DNA from: Yamagishiella unicocca
Taxonomy: Eukaryota > Chlorophyta > Chlorophyceae > Chlamydomonadales > Volvocaceae
Length of the DNA: 64,000 nt
NCBI GenBank assembly: GCA_003116995.1
Contig: BDSL01000017.1
Location: 744,001 to 808,000, forward strand
Direction of reading: 5' to 3'
The notes under the pieces are model-generated. The model made no database searches. It saw only the letters and a program-made list of their open reading frames with translations, and was not told the DNA's origin. The position numbers were made by a program, and so were the translations under genes. Below, in pieces: positions 11,126 through 22,353 of the stretch (its first letter is position 1; each line of letters starts with the position of its first letter).

Positions 11126-12734
11126 ACGTGGTCATTGGAGTCGGTGGCGGCGGTAGGTGTTGACGCACCCCTGAGCTGCGAAACTCCAATCGGTGGGGCC
11201 GGGACGATGTGTTTTTGTGTGTGTGTGTGTGTGCGTTTGTGAGGGGCCAGGGTGCGCACAGCGCCGCCGCCCAGCGGCAAAAGGCGGTGACCGCCGCCCA
11301 TGCTATGTGGAACGCACGCACGAAGGGAACGCAGCGGGCCGGGCAGAGGTCGTTTGTTCGCTGTGCGTTACGTGTGTAGAGGTGGACAGCAGCAGAAGGG
11401 TGCAAGGTGCGGGGGGGGGGTTCTGGCCGGACAGGCCTTCGCTGGTTGGGGGGGAGGGACTCTCTCGAGTAGCATTGCAAGGAACCGGTAGGTGCCGCCC
11501 AGCCAGTACATCCCAAGGGAAAGACATTTATTTTACGTTACGTCTGGTGTTTAGCGTCTTAGGGTGAAGGTTTCTTTCCCGGTTTTGATGGGGTCGGCGG
11601 CGGAGTAGGAGGTACTGACGGACGGCTGTTGAGGTTGAGGTCGGTGCGGTGGTGGAGGTGCGGTGTTGCGATATGTGCTCCTGCGACTGGAGGGAGACGG
11701 GACATGGACGCATGGAGGCGTGTGGAGGGATGGAGGGGTAGAGGGCGGCGGCGAATGGAGCAGGTGGTAGTCACGGCCGCGTCGGCTACCTTTGAGCCGG
11801 TCGTCCAGGCAGGCGACAGGCGGCGAGATGGGAGATCTGCGGCTCGCGGTTGCTTGCCTTCCCTTACCTCCCAGAGCTGGAGTTGTAACGCACGGAAGGC
11901 TGCTGCTGCTGCTTCTGCGGCCCCACCCAGTCAGGGGCGGGGCAGCTGGGTCGTCACGTGTGGCGCCAGCGAGCAAGCAGTCCCCGCCCTGCATGGCACC
12001 TACCGTCGGCTGCATGAGCGGGCCTGCTGCCGGCGTGCATTGCATGTGTGTGCTGTGCGTGCTGTGCTGCGCGGAGCTCGTGGCGGTCGGGCGGGCTGGG
12101 TGCTAGCTGCGCAGCCTGGGTATGGGCTTTTTACGAGCTGGCTCGCCACATTACGTCCAGCCAGCTATTACGTACCTGATGACGATGGCGATCACGCCAC
12201 CTATCGATGTTTCGTTCGTTCCTTACTCGGTGGCTGCAATCCCAAAGCGCGCCCCGCGGCCCACACCACGCATCAACCTCAAGCGACTTACCCACCGACC
12301 TATCTACCTACCTGCTGCTGCGGCATTTCGGACGTGAGGTATGTGTCCTTAACACGCCTGTACATGTCCCGGCCAGCAGCTCGATAGATGTGTTGATAAT
12401 GTACAGGTAGGATGCAGTTCCGCCGATCGAACGGTGGCGTGACAGGCCCGGCCGCAAGCAGTTCGGCGAGCTGGGATTACCTTGGTCGCCGGCCTACCTA
12501 TCAGAGAGGACGGTAATAAGTCTGAGTCCGGATGGGCGCAAGGGAGAGATGCGTGTGGGTCAGACCTGAGCGTGTCTACACCCTCCCGCGCGCCCGCCCG
12601 CGGAGACATGCATACATGCTGCGCAGTGAGGGCTCAGCAATCGCTAAAACACACAACATGCCTCAGGAAGGAAACGTCCAGCGATGAACCTTACTCGGCT
12701 GGAAGCGCGCCGACGCATCTTAAGATCACCATTA

Positions 12735-12795
12735 GGTCAGTCAGGCGATGCGCCCGATGGCTCTACCTTTTAAGGTCTGGAGCCCACTGCGACAA
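12735..12795 (+). mobile_element. 3'-end stub of LINE family 2
   Basis: About 60 bp (GTCAGGCGATGCGCCCGATGG ... GGTCTGGAGCCCACTG) closely matching the 3' end of the family 2 fragment at about 46417-46465. Only the extreme 3' end was inserted or survives. Confidence 0.5.
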
Positions 12796-13554
12796 TAACT
12801 ACTGTTCGGAAGGACGTTGCCGCCAGCTGCCGTGTATGTGGCACCAGCTTGCGGTGGGCGCATCAGATCCAAGTCCCATCTGATCGCGATTGAGGGCTCG
12901 CTCGCGGCTAACAGCGGCATAGTAGTGTACGAAATACAAACTGCTCGTGCGTTGGATACCTCGTATGTCCCACACACCAGATGCGTCACAATATCGACGG
13001 AAGCCTTATTTTGAATGCCCACGCCTGGGAAAATGGGAGTGATGATTGGCGGGAACGCTGTTGTGTACCATGGCTCTTGCGGCCAGTGTTTGCACCCTTC
13101 ACAGCGTTAATGTGTATGTATGGGTTACGGTGACCTAGGCGCGACCAGTAAATCTGTGAGAACACGGGGTTGTTGGGAACACGCACGGCTGCTGTGTTCC
13201 CATGCGCCTGACGCTTGAGGACTCGACCCGGTGGCCGTATCCGACCCGGCCCTACCCGACGAGCAGTAGAAATCTGTATCCTGTGCAGGCGCAAGACGGG
13301 AACACGGCCATGGCCGGGTAGTCAGTCGAGTTGCGTACTGACATTGCCGACTTAATAGGGGTGTTTCTATGACTTTTGGTTTCGGGCAATCCTACTTCGT
13401 ACAAATTGTGGCGTAGGAACCGTACAAGGCACTGTTTCTATGGGAGCGCGGAACCAACCTGAAACCAAAGGATTCTTTGCGTTGTTGTTAAACCCGTTAC
13501 AACTATTATAAAAAGAAGATGTGACTGAATCTTCCGACTGCGCCGCGGCCAGTA

Positions 13555-15029
13555 TTGGTACTCTTGGCAAGCATGCCGCCGACTAACCAGGAGGCAATGG
13601 CCATGCTTTTGGCATTGCATCAATATACACTTCAGATGCTCTCGGTATTACTTTTCTGTATGGCCGGCTTCTCCTTAGTGATGCAGGCCGCCGTGTTGGT
13701 GCTCACAGTGTTATCGGACGACGAGGATGAGGAGGAATGGCAGGTCAAGGGGCTTATCCCACTTCCCCGCCGCCGATACTATCCTAAGAACCGAGCCAAG
13801 CGTATTCGGACAGAGCCCACAGCCACATGCCTGGACACATGGGATGACGCTCAATTCAGGCTAGAGCTTCACGTTAGCAAGCAAATCTTTGATACGGTCG
13901 TGGAGGAGTGCTATTCAGATCTCGTTCCGAAAGGAAATCGGGGTCTCAGCGTTCAGGAGCAGGTGTACATCGCCTTGTGCTGGCTCTCTGGAGGGGGCAC
14001 CTATGCAGCTCTCTCTCGCGAGGCACAGCGCGGGAAAACGACAGTTCATCGGTGCGTTGCTGAGGTGGTCCAGGCTATCACCAAGAACATGAGAGACCGT
14101 GTTCCGGGGCCCCCACGGGAGAAAGAGCGCATGGCGAAGGTGGTTGCAGCGTTTGAGCAAATGGGTCGTTCAGAAAACACGCCCGGTATCCCTAATGTCT
14201 TTGCCTGCATGGACGGTTCCCACATTCCCATCAAGAGGTTCCATGGTGCAGGCGAGAAGTACTACAATTACAAGGGATTCAACTCAGGTACGAAGCGGGT
14301 GTCGAGTGCCACTGGGTGTTGGGTTACCCCTCCTGCAAAAGACACCACTTCACCACGGTTGTGAATCCCTCCCATGTACGTGCAGTGCTCATGCACGCAT
14401 TTGTGGACGACATGGGGAAGATTATTGACGTTCTGGTGGGATTCAGCGGACGTAACAACGACAGCACCCAACTGCGTGCCACTCAGCTGTATAACGAGCT
14501 GCTGGAGGGACAGGAGCTGCGTCAAATGCTAGTGGACTTGGGCCCTCCTGTGGGTGGTGTTAGGACACCGTTGCTGATCCTGGGGGACAGTGCCTACGAG
14601 CCCCACCCTTTCATCCTCCCGCCATTCAAGGATGTCGAGATCAAGGGCAACAGTGAGCGGTCCAAGTTTAACGTCAAGCACGCGAAGACACGGGTCATTG
14701 TCGAGCACACGTTTGGGGTTTTGAAAAATCGGTTCCGCGTGTTGCTAAAGGACATGGAAATTGCCGAGGAGAACACGCACAACGTCATCTTGGCGTGCGT
14801 TATCCTGCACAACATGTGTGTTGATGGCAGGGTGGCGGAACCTGTGCGTGACGCGAAATTTGCTAGCTTGATGGAGCAGTATGCAAACTGGGAGAAAGAG
14901 AGGGCTGATGAGCTGGTGACGTCGGGCCCGATAGGGGACAGGAACCATGGCACCGTGGCGCACAATGACGTTGGGAATGCGATGGAGATTCGGAACGCCA
15001 TAGTGCGCTGGGTTAACACACCATTTTGA
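13555..15029 (+). CDS. PIF/Harbinger transposase (HARBI1-like DDE nuclease), two exons
   Basis: Cut-and-paste transposase. Exon 1 is 13555-14287 and exon 2 is 14386-15029 (stop TGA). The 98-bp GT-AG intron removes a frame change and joins ...KGFNS to VLMHAFVDDMG..., as expected for the family. The three catalytic acids are visible: Asp in FACMDGSHIPI, Asp in LILGDSAYEPHP and Glu in VIVEHTFGVLKNRF. An N-terminal acidic and basic stretch (DDEDEEEW, then PRRRYYPKNRAKRIR) precedes the helix-turn-helix region (LSVQEQVYIALCWLSGGGTY). The total is about 458 residues, a normal length, with no internal stop, so it could be active. The ATG at 13573 is an alternative start. Terminal inverted repeats were not pinned down. 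Confidence 0.88.
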
Positions 15030-16497
15030 AGCATATGGTGGCAATGGACCCCATTGGACTTACAGATGATTGCAATTGCGGATTAACATACGATAAGGTG
15101 GTCAAAGGTTTGCCACGTGTTTCATATCCGCTCTAACCGAATAACCTGCCCAGCAAACCTTATACCCGCCAATCGATAAGGTGGCCGTCGGTTAGTCTCG
15201 TGTTTCATGTATACTGTAACAGCACAACCTGCCCCCCAAACCTTCGCGCTCGCCACGCATTCTTCCAGAATCCTAAAGCACTTACGCAAGATTGCTGATA
15301 CACAGCTGTCTCTCCAGCGCGGCTTATAAATCGCCACAACCTGCCCCCCAAACCTTAATCGTCACCCTCCTCGCTCTCGATGCAGTCATCGTCACCATCA
15401 TCACCCTCATCTCCCTCACCGCTGAAAGCGCTCTGGCTGTTGCTGTCAGCACTCCTGCTGCGCTTCTTCCTGCTACCACCGCCCGAGGTGTTATCTGACC
15501 TTGTGTGCACGGAAGCGCTCCTTCCCCGCCCTGCGCCTCTGGCAGACAGTGCTGCGTCTGAACGCCCCCGCCCACGCCCGCGCCCACGCCCACTTGAAGG
15601 CAACGGAGGCAGACCAGTGCTTGCTGCCTGAACCTCCCGAGTGATTGGCACAGAGTGTGCGACCTGGGACCCCAGCGGTTGTGCAGTCCGAAAGACGTCG
15701 GGTATGGAAGACGACTGGCTCCCGAAGTACATTTGCACCGGGAGGGTGGTGCCGTCCTGTGTTCCTATTACTTTCCTTTTAAGTCCTATGGAGCTCAGGT
15801 TTTCTGCTTCGCTCCTGGCTGAAGCGTGAGAAGTTGCGCGGTTCTCGGGCGGTCACCGGGCAGCTCGCCGACTAGTTCGCGAGCTTCTGCATATTAATAT
15901 ACATTGTTTACAGCAGTTCACAGCAGCTTTGGCGCTCCCAGGCCCCGCCGTAGCCCAAAGCTGGATCCGGTTTCCGCCGGATGCGTTTCCGGGGGTGGGG
16001 GAGGGCGAAATCCGCACGGCAAAGTTTTTACTCTTGTGTCCATTAGGCCTGTTTCTGTAGGGCTTAGGATTGGTTTCGGCAATCCTACGCGTTTCCACAA
16101 GGGCCGTCGTACAGGCGTAGGAACCGCCAAAATTGCTACGCGCGCTACGCTGCCAAAGGGCTCGTAGCAAACTTAGGAGTCCGTAGGAAGCAAAATTTGG
16201 AGCTAGAGGAGCAACCACAAACAAGCATTGCAAAAATCAAGAAAAGTGCAGATTAGTAGACGGCGAAAACCAGCGTACCTCTACCAATGTGGGCAATGTC
16301 GTATGCGACACTTTATCGCGTACGACATTGTTAGATACCATCACCTGGGGAACAGTCATGATCCAGGGATCAGGAAAGATCAAGAAGCTGCTCATCATCA
16401 CGACTATAAAAAAGCAACGGCAAGGATGCTCTCACATGCAGTGAATACTTTCCTTTGAGGGATGGCCTCCACGGTTCCACTATACATGTAGGAAGCA
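15030..16497. other. Harbinger flank and possible second Harbinger-type end
   Basis: Near 16043 the sequence ATTAGGCCTGTTTCTGTAGG, followed by GGTTTCGGCAATCCTACGCG, resembles the sequence left of the transposase near 13354-13400 (GGGGTGTTTCTATG ... GGTTTCGGGCAATCCTAC). The two are in the same orientation, so they look like left ends of related elements rather than a terminal inverted pair. The remainder is unassigned. Confidence 0.4.
15355..15858 (-). CDS. Possible Harbinger accessory protein, RGR-rich with acidic tail
   Basis: An open minus-strand frame of about 165 codons convergent with the transposase. It has no ATG until 15738, so the 5' part may be an exon with its acceptor further right. 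Visible features: a (RG)5-type arginine/glycine run, a basic patch GGGSRKKRSRS, and a strongly acidic C-terminus (EGDEGDDGDDDCIESEEGDD). Harbinger elements normally encode a second DNA-binding protein, and the position fits. No Myb/SANT motif is visible in this piece, so the role is inference only. Confidence 0.35.
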
Positions 16498-17076
16498 ATG
16501 GATGTCTTCAGTGATTGCCCTGTGGAATCCGGCAACGTATGGCCAAGAGCGTTGTTGGACGGAACGTTTGTTCAACATGCAGATGGAACCTACACGTGTA
16601 CAAATTGTCGTGGAGGCCCATACGTATACCTCCGGGCATATCTGCACAGGGATGGGCCCTGTGAATGTACGGAAGGGGCAGAGATCCGGAAGAGCAGGGA
16701 CGCACTGTCCACACTTGCTGACGAACAAGCGAACCAGGCGATTCAGTCAGAGCCCTTAGTGGCCATGAAGCGTACAATATTTAACACCCAGGTCGAGAAA
16801 TCCAGGCTTCCGTCCGGTCGAAGGCTTCCAAAGCATGGTCGAATACCAGCCAAGCGGTCAAATGCCCTGCTGCTGAGCATGTTTGCTGAGGGTGTTGACC
16901 CTCCCTGCCCTACTCAGCACACGGAAGCACCCCACGAGCCGGTACCCGAGGGAGGTCCCTCAGGGAAGCGCCCACGTGGGGATGATCCACAGCTGGCGTC
17001 CGGGTCTACAAGGGGGCACGTTGGACCGGGTAGGTCCACTCTCACCGCCCCCAATCACAAGCATGGCCACACTTGA
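16498..17076 (+). CDS. Hypothetical protein, 192 aa
   Basis: A single open frame with normal amino-acid composition, unlike the low-complexity frames nearby. The N-terminal half has a cysteine cluster (CTNCRGGPYVYLRAYLHRDGPCEC) that could bind zinc. The C-terminal half is basic and proline-rich. I do not recognise the family. It lies between transposon remnants, has no assignable promoter and no visible partner exon, so it may be a piece of a larger element-encoded protein or a chance frame. Confidence 0.3.
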   Translation: MDVFSDCPVESGNVWPRALLDGTFVQHADGTYTCTNCRGGPYVYLRAYLHRDGPCECTEGAEIRKSRDALSTLADEQANQAIQSEPLVAMKRTIFNTQVEKSRLPSGRRLPKHGRIPAKRSNALLLSMFAEGVDPPCPTQHTEAPHEPVPEGGPSGKRPRGDDPQLASGSTRGHVGPGRSTLTAPNHKHGHT

Positions 17077-19597
17077 TAGTATGTGCTAGCATATGATAAC
17101 ACTGCCACACTTGATAGTATGTGCAACCATGCAAACGTCCCAATGGTGTCCCTCTCTCCGTGCAATTTTCACAGGCGGGGTCATGCCAGGACCAAGTGCA
17201 GAAGTTTCTTCTACTCAGCTCTTACATTGCTGGTAATCATTACATATATTAATTCCATATAGCCTGTTTGCACCTGCTTGCTCGTAGAGACGAAGCATGG
17301 TGGCGTGGATGGCCGCCGCCATGGGCGAGGTGAGGGTGGCCAGACCACCCTGCAGGAGCGCCTGGAGCTGTACCGGGTCGAGGAGGGTAACGAGGAGGCG
17401 AACAGCATGGAGAGCAGTGACAGCAGTGGCGAGGCCACTTCCGACAGTGGAGCATCGGATGGCGCCAAGGAGGGTGACGAGGAGGAGGAGGGTGAAGATA
17501 GGGCGTTAGGCAGGGCGTTAGGCAGGGGGTTGGCGCATACGGCGTCCCAAGTCCTCCAGTGAAGAAATGCAAGAAGGGCGGGGTGGATAAGGGGGCCCAG
17601 AAGGTACCCCGTGTAAAGCGGGGGGTGGGTGTGCGTAGATGGCAAGCCAACCCTTGAGAAACGCAAGGTGCAGGACAGGGTGGGTAAGGGGGCCCAGAAG
17701 GTGATGAAGCAGGGACGACGTGCCGGAAGGTAGTCAGATGCGCTGCAGGGTGGCACGTTGCCAGGGATGGATACGTATGGCCAAGCAAATGGAGCGTGGC
17801 ACATGGGCAGGTTGACTCTCGTGCAGGTACTCAGGCAGGCTACTTTTGTGGCATGTCCTGATGTATATAGGTGGTGTGCTTGACCATGTATGACACGGTG
17901 ACCACTTAAACTTCTTAGCGTGTGCTTGGTTGCGGGCTTGAGATGGGTCTTTAGCATATGCTTGGTTGCGGGCTTGAGATGGGTCTTTAGTACTGCTTGG
18001 TTGCGGGCTTACTTGAGATGTATGGGTCTTTAGTGTGCGGTTGGTTGCGGGCTTGAGATGGGTCTTCAGCTGCAGGCTTGAGCCCCGTCTTAAGGCGTCG
18101 GCTTGTGTGGAGGCCTTGAGCCGGAATCTTGAGCCCAGCCTTGAGCTGGGCTCTTCGGTGTAACATCTTGAGCAGTTTACTTCACCCGAATCTTCAGCGG
18201 GGTCTTCAGCTTGGTTCTTGAGGGTTTCTCCTAACAAGCCCTCTCAAGATGTGGCTTGGAAAATTTGATTAAGATAATCTCAAGAGTGTCTCAAGACCGG
18301 CCTTTCCCGGAGTGGATCCTCTTAGGACTATTACGAGGCCATTACAAGGTAGGCTTGAGCTTATTATGATGAGCCAGGTCAGGACCATCTATAACACAGG
18401 AACGACGCCATACCTTCCCAGACATAGGGGGACGGAAAGGTCACCACGCACAAAACAAATATGCATGTGTGTACGTATGTGTGCAGCAGGCACCCCAACT
18501 AGTAGTAGGCAGGCCTTTGCGAGGCTATCTATATATGCTACGAGGTCAGGACTATCATACTAAGTGCCTGACACAACAAACAAACTGAAGACCCCAGGCA
18601 GGTAGGGGAGCATACATAGAACCGGCAGCAGGTGGATATATAGATCCATCGATCCCAGCAGATAGGTGCGCCGCCGAACGGCTAACTAATAACACTGGTG
18701 TCGCCAGTTTTGCGACAAGTTTTTAGTTTTACTGTAATAACCAACTACGTAGCAGGACGCCATACCTTCCCCAACATACGTGGGGGGAGGGTCACCACAA
18801 AACAAGTACGTGCATATATGCACGGCATGTGTCCAGCCAGACACCCCAACTAAAGCCCACCGTAAGATAGGCAGCGGGACCAGACAGCAGCAGCTACGTA
18901 CGTAGCTAGCTAGGGACAGTTAAAAAAACCAGCAAAACTAGATTGATCTATCTGCCATCTTCAGGCTGCGCGCTCAACTCCAAGCCCTGCCGTGCGTGCG
19001 TGCGCGTTCACTTAGCCCTCTTTGCAGGCAGCTGTTTATTAGCAATTGACTGCTTAGTTTGCAGCAGACAGCTGCTCCAGGTGCCTCCCACGCTTCCCCG
19101 TCGCCCGCCAGATTTTCTACCGAGCAATCAAGCTTGTCCATAGACCACCATGCATAGGCCCTCGCTCCCACCGTGGGCCACACCGCCAACCTGGACGTGC
19201 TGCAGCACCAGCTGGTCGTTCCCGACAGCTTCATCCAGCTCGTACGTACATGCGTCCTCCACCCAGAGCGCCTCCTCCGGCTGTGGAGGGCGGCGGGGAA
19301 AAGGCTGCTCCTATCCTGCAGGCCGCATTAGGCGCGGCCCCACTTGGACATTCAATCAAGCTATGGCCTCTACATACAGCGGAGGACACACGAACACGGT
19401 GGTTAGTTAGCAGTAGTACATACATGTTACAGTGGGTGCGCACAGCCCAGGTTGCTGGGAGGGATAGATCGATATATATTACACGTAGTGGGTACGCACA
19501 AATAATCAGGTTGGGGGAATGTTACAATGGGCGCGCGCGTCCGCACATACAGACCATGTTGGAGGGATGCTACTGTGGGTGCGCACAGGCCAGGTTA
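17077..19597. other. Unassigned DNA with direct repeats
   Basis: About 2.5 kb, less GC-rich than the rest. Four imperfect copies of a unit containing GGTTGCGGGCTTGAGATGGG lie at about 17925-18080. A roughly 100-bp diverged direct repeat beginning GACGCCATACCTTCCC occurs at about 18408-18505 and 18759-18860. A coding-like stretch at about 19160-19330 (one frame reads NLDVLQHQLVVPDSFIQLVR) may be a captured exon fragment, but no gene can be built around it. Confidence 0.5.
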
Positions 19598-20741
19598 GAG
19601 CCTATTTCCACTTAAGGTTTAGAACGCGATTTTGGCCTAAATCCTGCTCAAGTGGAAACGTAGAAGGCTTAGAGGCAGTTTAGCCGACTTAGCGCCAAAT
19701 AGTTAAGGCTGGCCCGTACTCCACGTAGCACGGTTCCGCGTTGCAGAAGTAATATTGACATAAGGATATTTCATACAAAATGGTAGTATCAGCGCCTCGA
19801 AACGGGAGGGAAAATTATAGTACTTGGTCCCGGCCAAGTACTTTTTTTGCGAGCGGGGTTTTAGAGCTGACATAGCCCACATAGTCGCTTTGCACCAGAG
19901 AACTTTAAAATCCTTCCTTTCAACATATTTATCACTCTGTAGGCAAATTAGAGAGGGAGGGATTGTGCACCTCCAATTCCCGCCGGCGATCATGCTGCGG
20001 AACCGTGGCGTAGCCCTACGCCAAGGCGCGACTGGTTTAGCCAACCTTGTGCGCATGCGAAAGCCAAGCCAGTAAGCCAAAGAGCTGGAACTATTAAGGG
20101 AGTTGTCGGATGTCACCGTGGGCCAGACTGATGCTGATGTGGCGTGTCATGACCGTGTTCCCAGCCTTTAAGGCCGTGTTCCCGCCCTTGCGAGTTGTCC
20201 GGACACATCGAAATGCTCTTATCCGTGCTATTCTGGGTACCGGACATCCTGCGAATGATCTTAGGCCGGAAATCATTGGGAACACGGGGTTAATGGTGGG
20301 AACACGGTGCGTGTCATGACCGTGTTCCCAGCCTTTTAGGCCGTGTTCCCGCCTTTTAGGCCGAGTTCTTATCCTTCATACTAAGGCATTCTGTGGGGAC
20401 GTAAGGCGGGAACACGGCCATGACCGGCTAGCCGGTCATTCTTGGGAACACGGGAACACGGCCATGACCGGGTGGCCGGTCGAGTTGCTTACTGGCAGCC
20501 ACCGCCGCCAGGACGCGGCGGCGATTAGTATTATTTGGCATCTGTGATGATTGCTGTACCCAAATCTATAAAGCTTGCAAAGAAACAAGTCAGTTTATAC
20601 GTCCCGAAGATGCTCGTGCGCGTCGGCGCCTTAAATAACATCTACAATCCCACACCTGGAAATGCACTACGGTTCTGTGATTATTTAGCCCGATTTAAAA
20701 TTTCTTAAACTTCTTAAATAAAATCAAGTGGAAATAGGCTC
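19598..20741. mobile_element. Non-autonomous Harbinger-type element (MITE) with TTA target duplication
   Basis: Both ends carry the 16-bp perfect terminal inverted repeat GAGCCTATTTCCACTT. TTA stands directly outside each end (19595-19597 and 20742-20744), the 3-bp target duplication typical of PIF/Harbinger. The element is 1144 bp and has no transposase frame. It contains the GGGAACACGG foldback listed separately. Its terminal repeat differs from sequence seen near the transposase gene at 13.5 kb, so mobilisation by that copy is not shown. Confidence 0.75.
20144..20480. repeat. Foldback of GGGAACACGG units
   Basis: Direct copies of a unit starting CATGACCGTGTTCCC at 20148 and 20313 face inverted copies (GGGAACACGGCCATGACC) at about 20408 and 20452. 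Similar inverted units with the same TGGCCGGTCGAGTTGC-like end occur at 13158-13345, so this is a dispersed family nested in the MITE. Confidence 0.6.
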
Positions 20742-20795
20742 TTAGCTGGAGGAATAATGTTACAGTAGTGCGTGGGTGCGCACAAATCAGGTCGA

Positions 20796-20985
20796 TCGGT
20801 AGACCGGGCCGGTGAAGTGCAGCGAGAGGTAGACCGGGCCGGTCGAGGGCCGCGAGACCGGGCCGGTTATGGGCAGAGTTAGACCGGGCTGGTGAAGTGC
20901 AGCGAGAGGTAGACCGGGCCGGTCGGGCCGGTCGAGGTAGACCGGTGGGCCCGCCAAGGGTAGAGGTAGACCGGTCCAGTCTTCC
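20796..20985. repeat. Tandem AGACCGGGCCGGT repeats
   Basis: Five or more imperfect units of GGTAGACCGGGCCGGT with spacers such as GAAGTGCAGCGAGA. No function is apparent. The stretch from here to the Gypsy fragment holds nothing else recognisable. Confidence 0.7.
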
Positions 20986-21254
20986 GCAGTGTTAGATGAC
21001 GACAGGCCACCGTGTAACGAATGAAATCTCTGATAATGGCATCCGCCTACAATGCGTCATAACACCATTCATAACAGTGCTCGTAAGGGTCTTACGAGTC
21101 GTACCTCGTAACTGTTTACGAGGCTTTTAGTTCTTTATAAGACGTTAGGTACGTTCACTGCTTAAACAGTCGTTGGAGTCGTAGCACCCTCGTAACGTCC
21201 GTCGTTACGACTCCTAGGAGCCCTTTACGACGATTTGGCTGCCATAGGGCGGCA

Positions 21255-21940
21255 AAGGGTAACGGTTTTTTTACAGTAACCGTGTTAAGACCCCGGTAAT
21301 CGATGCACATACGCAAACCACCATCCTTCTTGCCCACGAACAGGATAGGAGCAGAATACGGAGAGGTACTAGGGCGAATCATACCCTTGTTCAGCAAGTC
21401 AGTTACTTGACGTTTTACCTCATCGAGCTCCGAAGGGCTGAGACGATACATGGGCCGCGACACAGGTTGCGCGCCAGGCATCAACAGAATAGTGTGATCG
21501 ACAGGTCGCACTGGAGGCAAGCAAGCCAGGAATCTCACGGAAAAGATCTGCATTGGCTTCCAGTAGGGGTAGGGCTTCAACGTCGGGATCGGCGTTAGAT
21601 GGAGGAACAGCAGCATTCAGATGGAGCTTAGGCCGAACCAACACCGCATGGGCACCCTTACGTAGCAAGCGAGCAGCAGCCTTGCGACCGACAGCAACAG
21701 GCACACTCTTCTGACAGAGTGCGGCAACACCAGAAAACGCAAAATCAACACACGCTGCCCAAACTGAAGACAAGCCGCATGCCGTACCAGAGTCGCTTTG
21801 TCTAACGCGCTGTCGGGCCGTGCTAAGACCTGGCACGACCTGGACGTCAGTAGTGTACGTCGAACAGGCAGAATTGGCGGGAAACAGATCATTGTCGCCA
21901 TCACGCTAAGTCCAGAACGTGATACAACATTTAACACCCA
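21255..21940 (-). pseudogene. Decayed Gypsy (Ty3-type) LTR retrotransposon pol fragment
   Basis: Minus-strand frames give the start of a Gypsy reverse transcriptase: a DHTILL segment, [51 protein letters not shown]. The upstream part (SVPVAVGRKAAARLLRKGAHAVLVRP) is in a different frame, so at least one frameshift separates them. The palm motifs, RNase H and integrase are absent; the match stops near 21255. It is a dead internal fragment. Confidence 0.8.
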
Positions 21941-21974
21941 TGTACGTGGGTTACCGAGTGCAAGGGTAACCCAA

Positions 21975-22346
21975 TGTTGTACTACGCCTTAACGAAAAGG
22001 ACTTGCAAGTGGATGTCCATTCTCGACACATCCTCGTAGTGCCCAGGATACAACAACTATCCCCCCTCTGCATGGTTGCGTCCTCGCACCATACCCTCAG
22101 CCGACACTCAGTCCGGCTGGCGCAGAGTAAGGGACTCGAACCCTCGATCTTATCTCGTTTCCACAACCTCACTAGTGCCGGAAGGTGCCTCAAATTGGCA
22201 GAGCGGCTCAAGAACTAGCTCGGAAACTTGCAGAAGACGGGATTCGAACCAGTCTCGATACCAAATGTTGTACTACGCCTTAACGAAAAGGACTTGCAAG
22301 TGGATGTCCATTCTCGACACATCCTCGTAGTGCCCAGGATACAACA
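21975..22346 (-). mobile_element. Complete TRIM (terminal-repeat retrotransposon in miniature)
   Basis: Two 81-bp direct repeats, 21975-22055 and 22266-22346, each start TGTTGTA and end TACAACA. The 5-bp target duplication CCCAA flanks the element (21970-21974 and 22347-22351). Reading the minus strand, the primer binding site TGGTATCGAGAC (22252-22263) starts two bases after the 5' LTR and resembles plant initiator-Met sites. A purine tract CAGAGGGGGGATAGT (22056-22070) abuts the 3' LTR. There is no coding capacity. Two perfect Pol III B-box sequences lie inside on the minus strand (GGTTCGAATCC, 22240-22250; GGTTCGAGTCC, 22132-22142). Confidence 0.85.
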
Positions 22347-22353
22347 CCCAACC

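Larger units (their letters stand above)
10531..13554. other. IF-2 3' flank and unassigned DNA
   Basis: After the IF-2 stop there is a likely 3' UTR, then a tandem array (10850-11125) and a GT tract near 11215-11235. Open frames between 11.3 and 12.9 kb are low-complexity and show no known domain, so none is called. A stub of the second LINE family lies at 12735-12795. At 13158-13345 several inverted copies of GGGAACAC-type sequence resemble the foldback at 20144-20480. Confidence 0.6.

Noticed and set aside
11551..12387. Overlapping open frames on both strands, 11.5-12.4 kb
   Set aside because: Low-complexity Pro/Ser/Arg composition, no domain, no consistent splice structure.
17211..17957. 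248-codon minus-strand frame opposite an acidic plus-strand frame
   Set aside because: Neither has recognisable motifs. The plus frame is a Glu/Asp/Ser-rich tract and the minus frame its complement; no supporting start or splice context.
21255..22346. One Gypsy element with the 81-bp repeats as its LTRs
   Set aside because: The 81-bp repeats enclose only 210 bp, have their own CCCAA target duplication, primer site and purine tract. The Gypsy fragment lies outside them.
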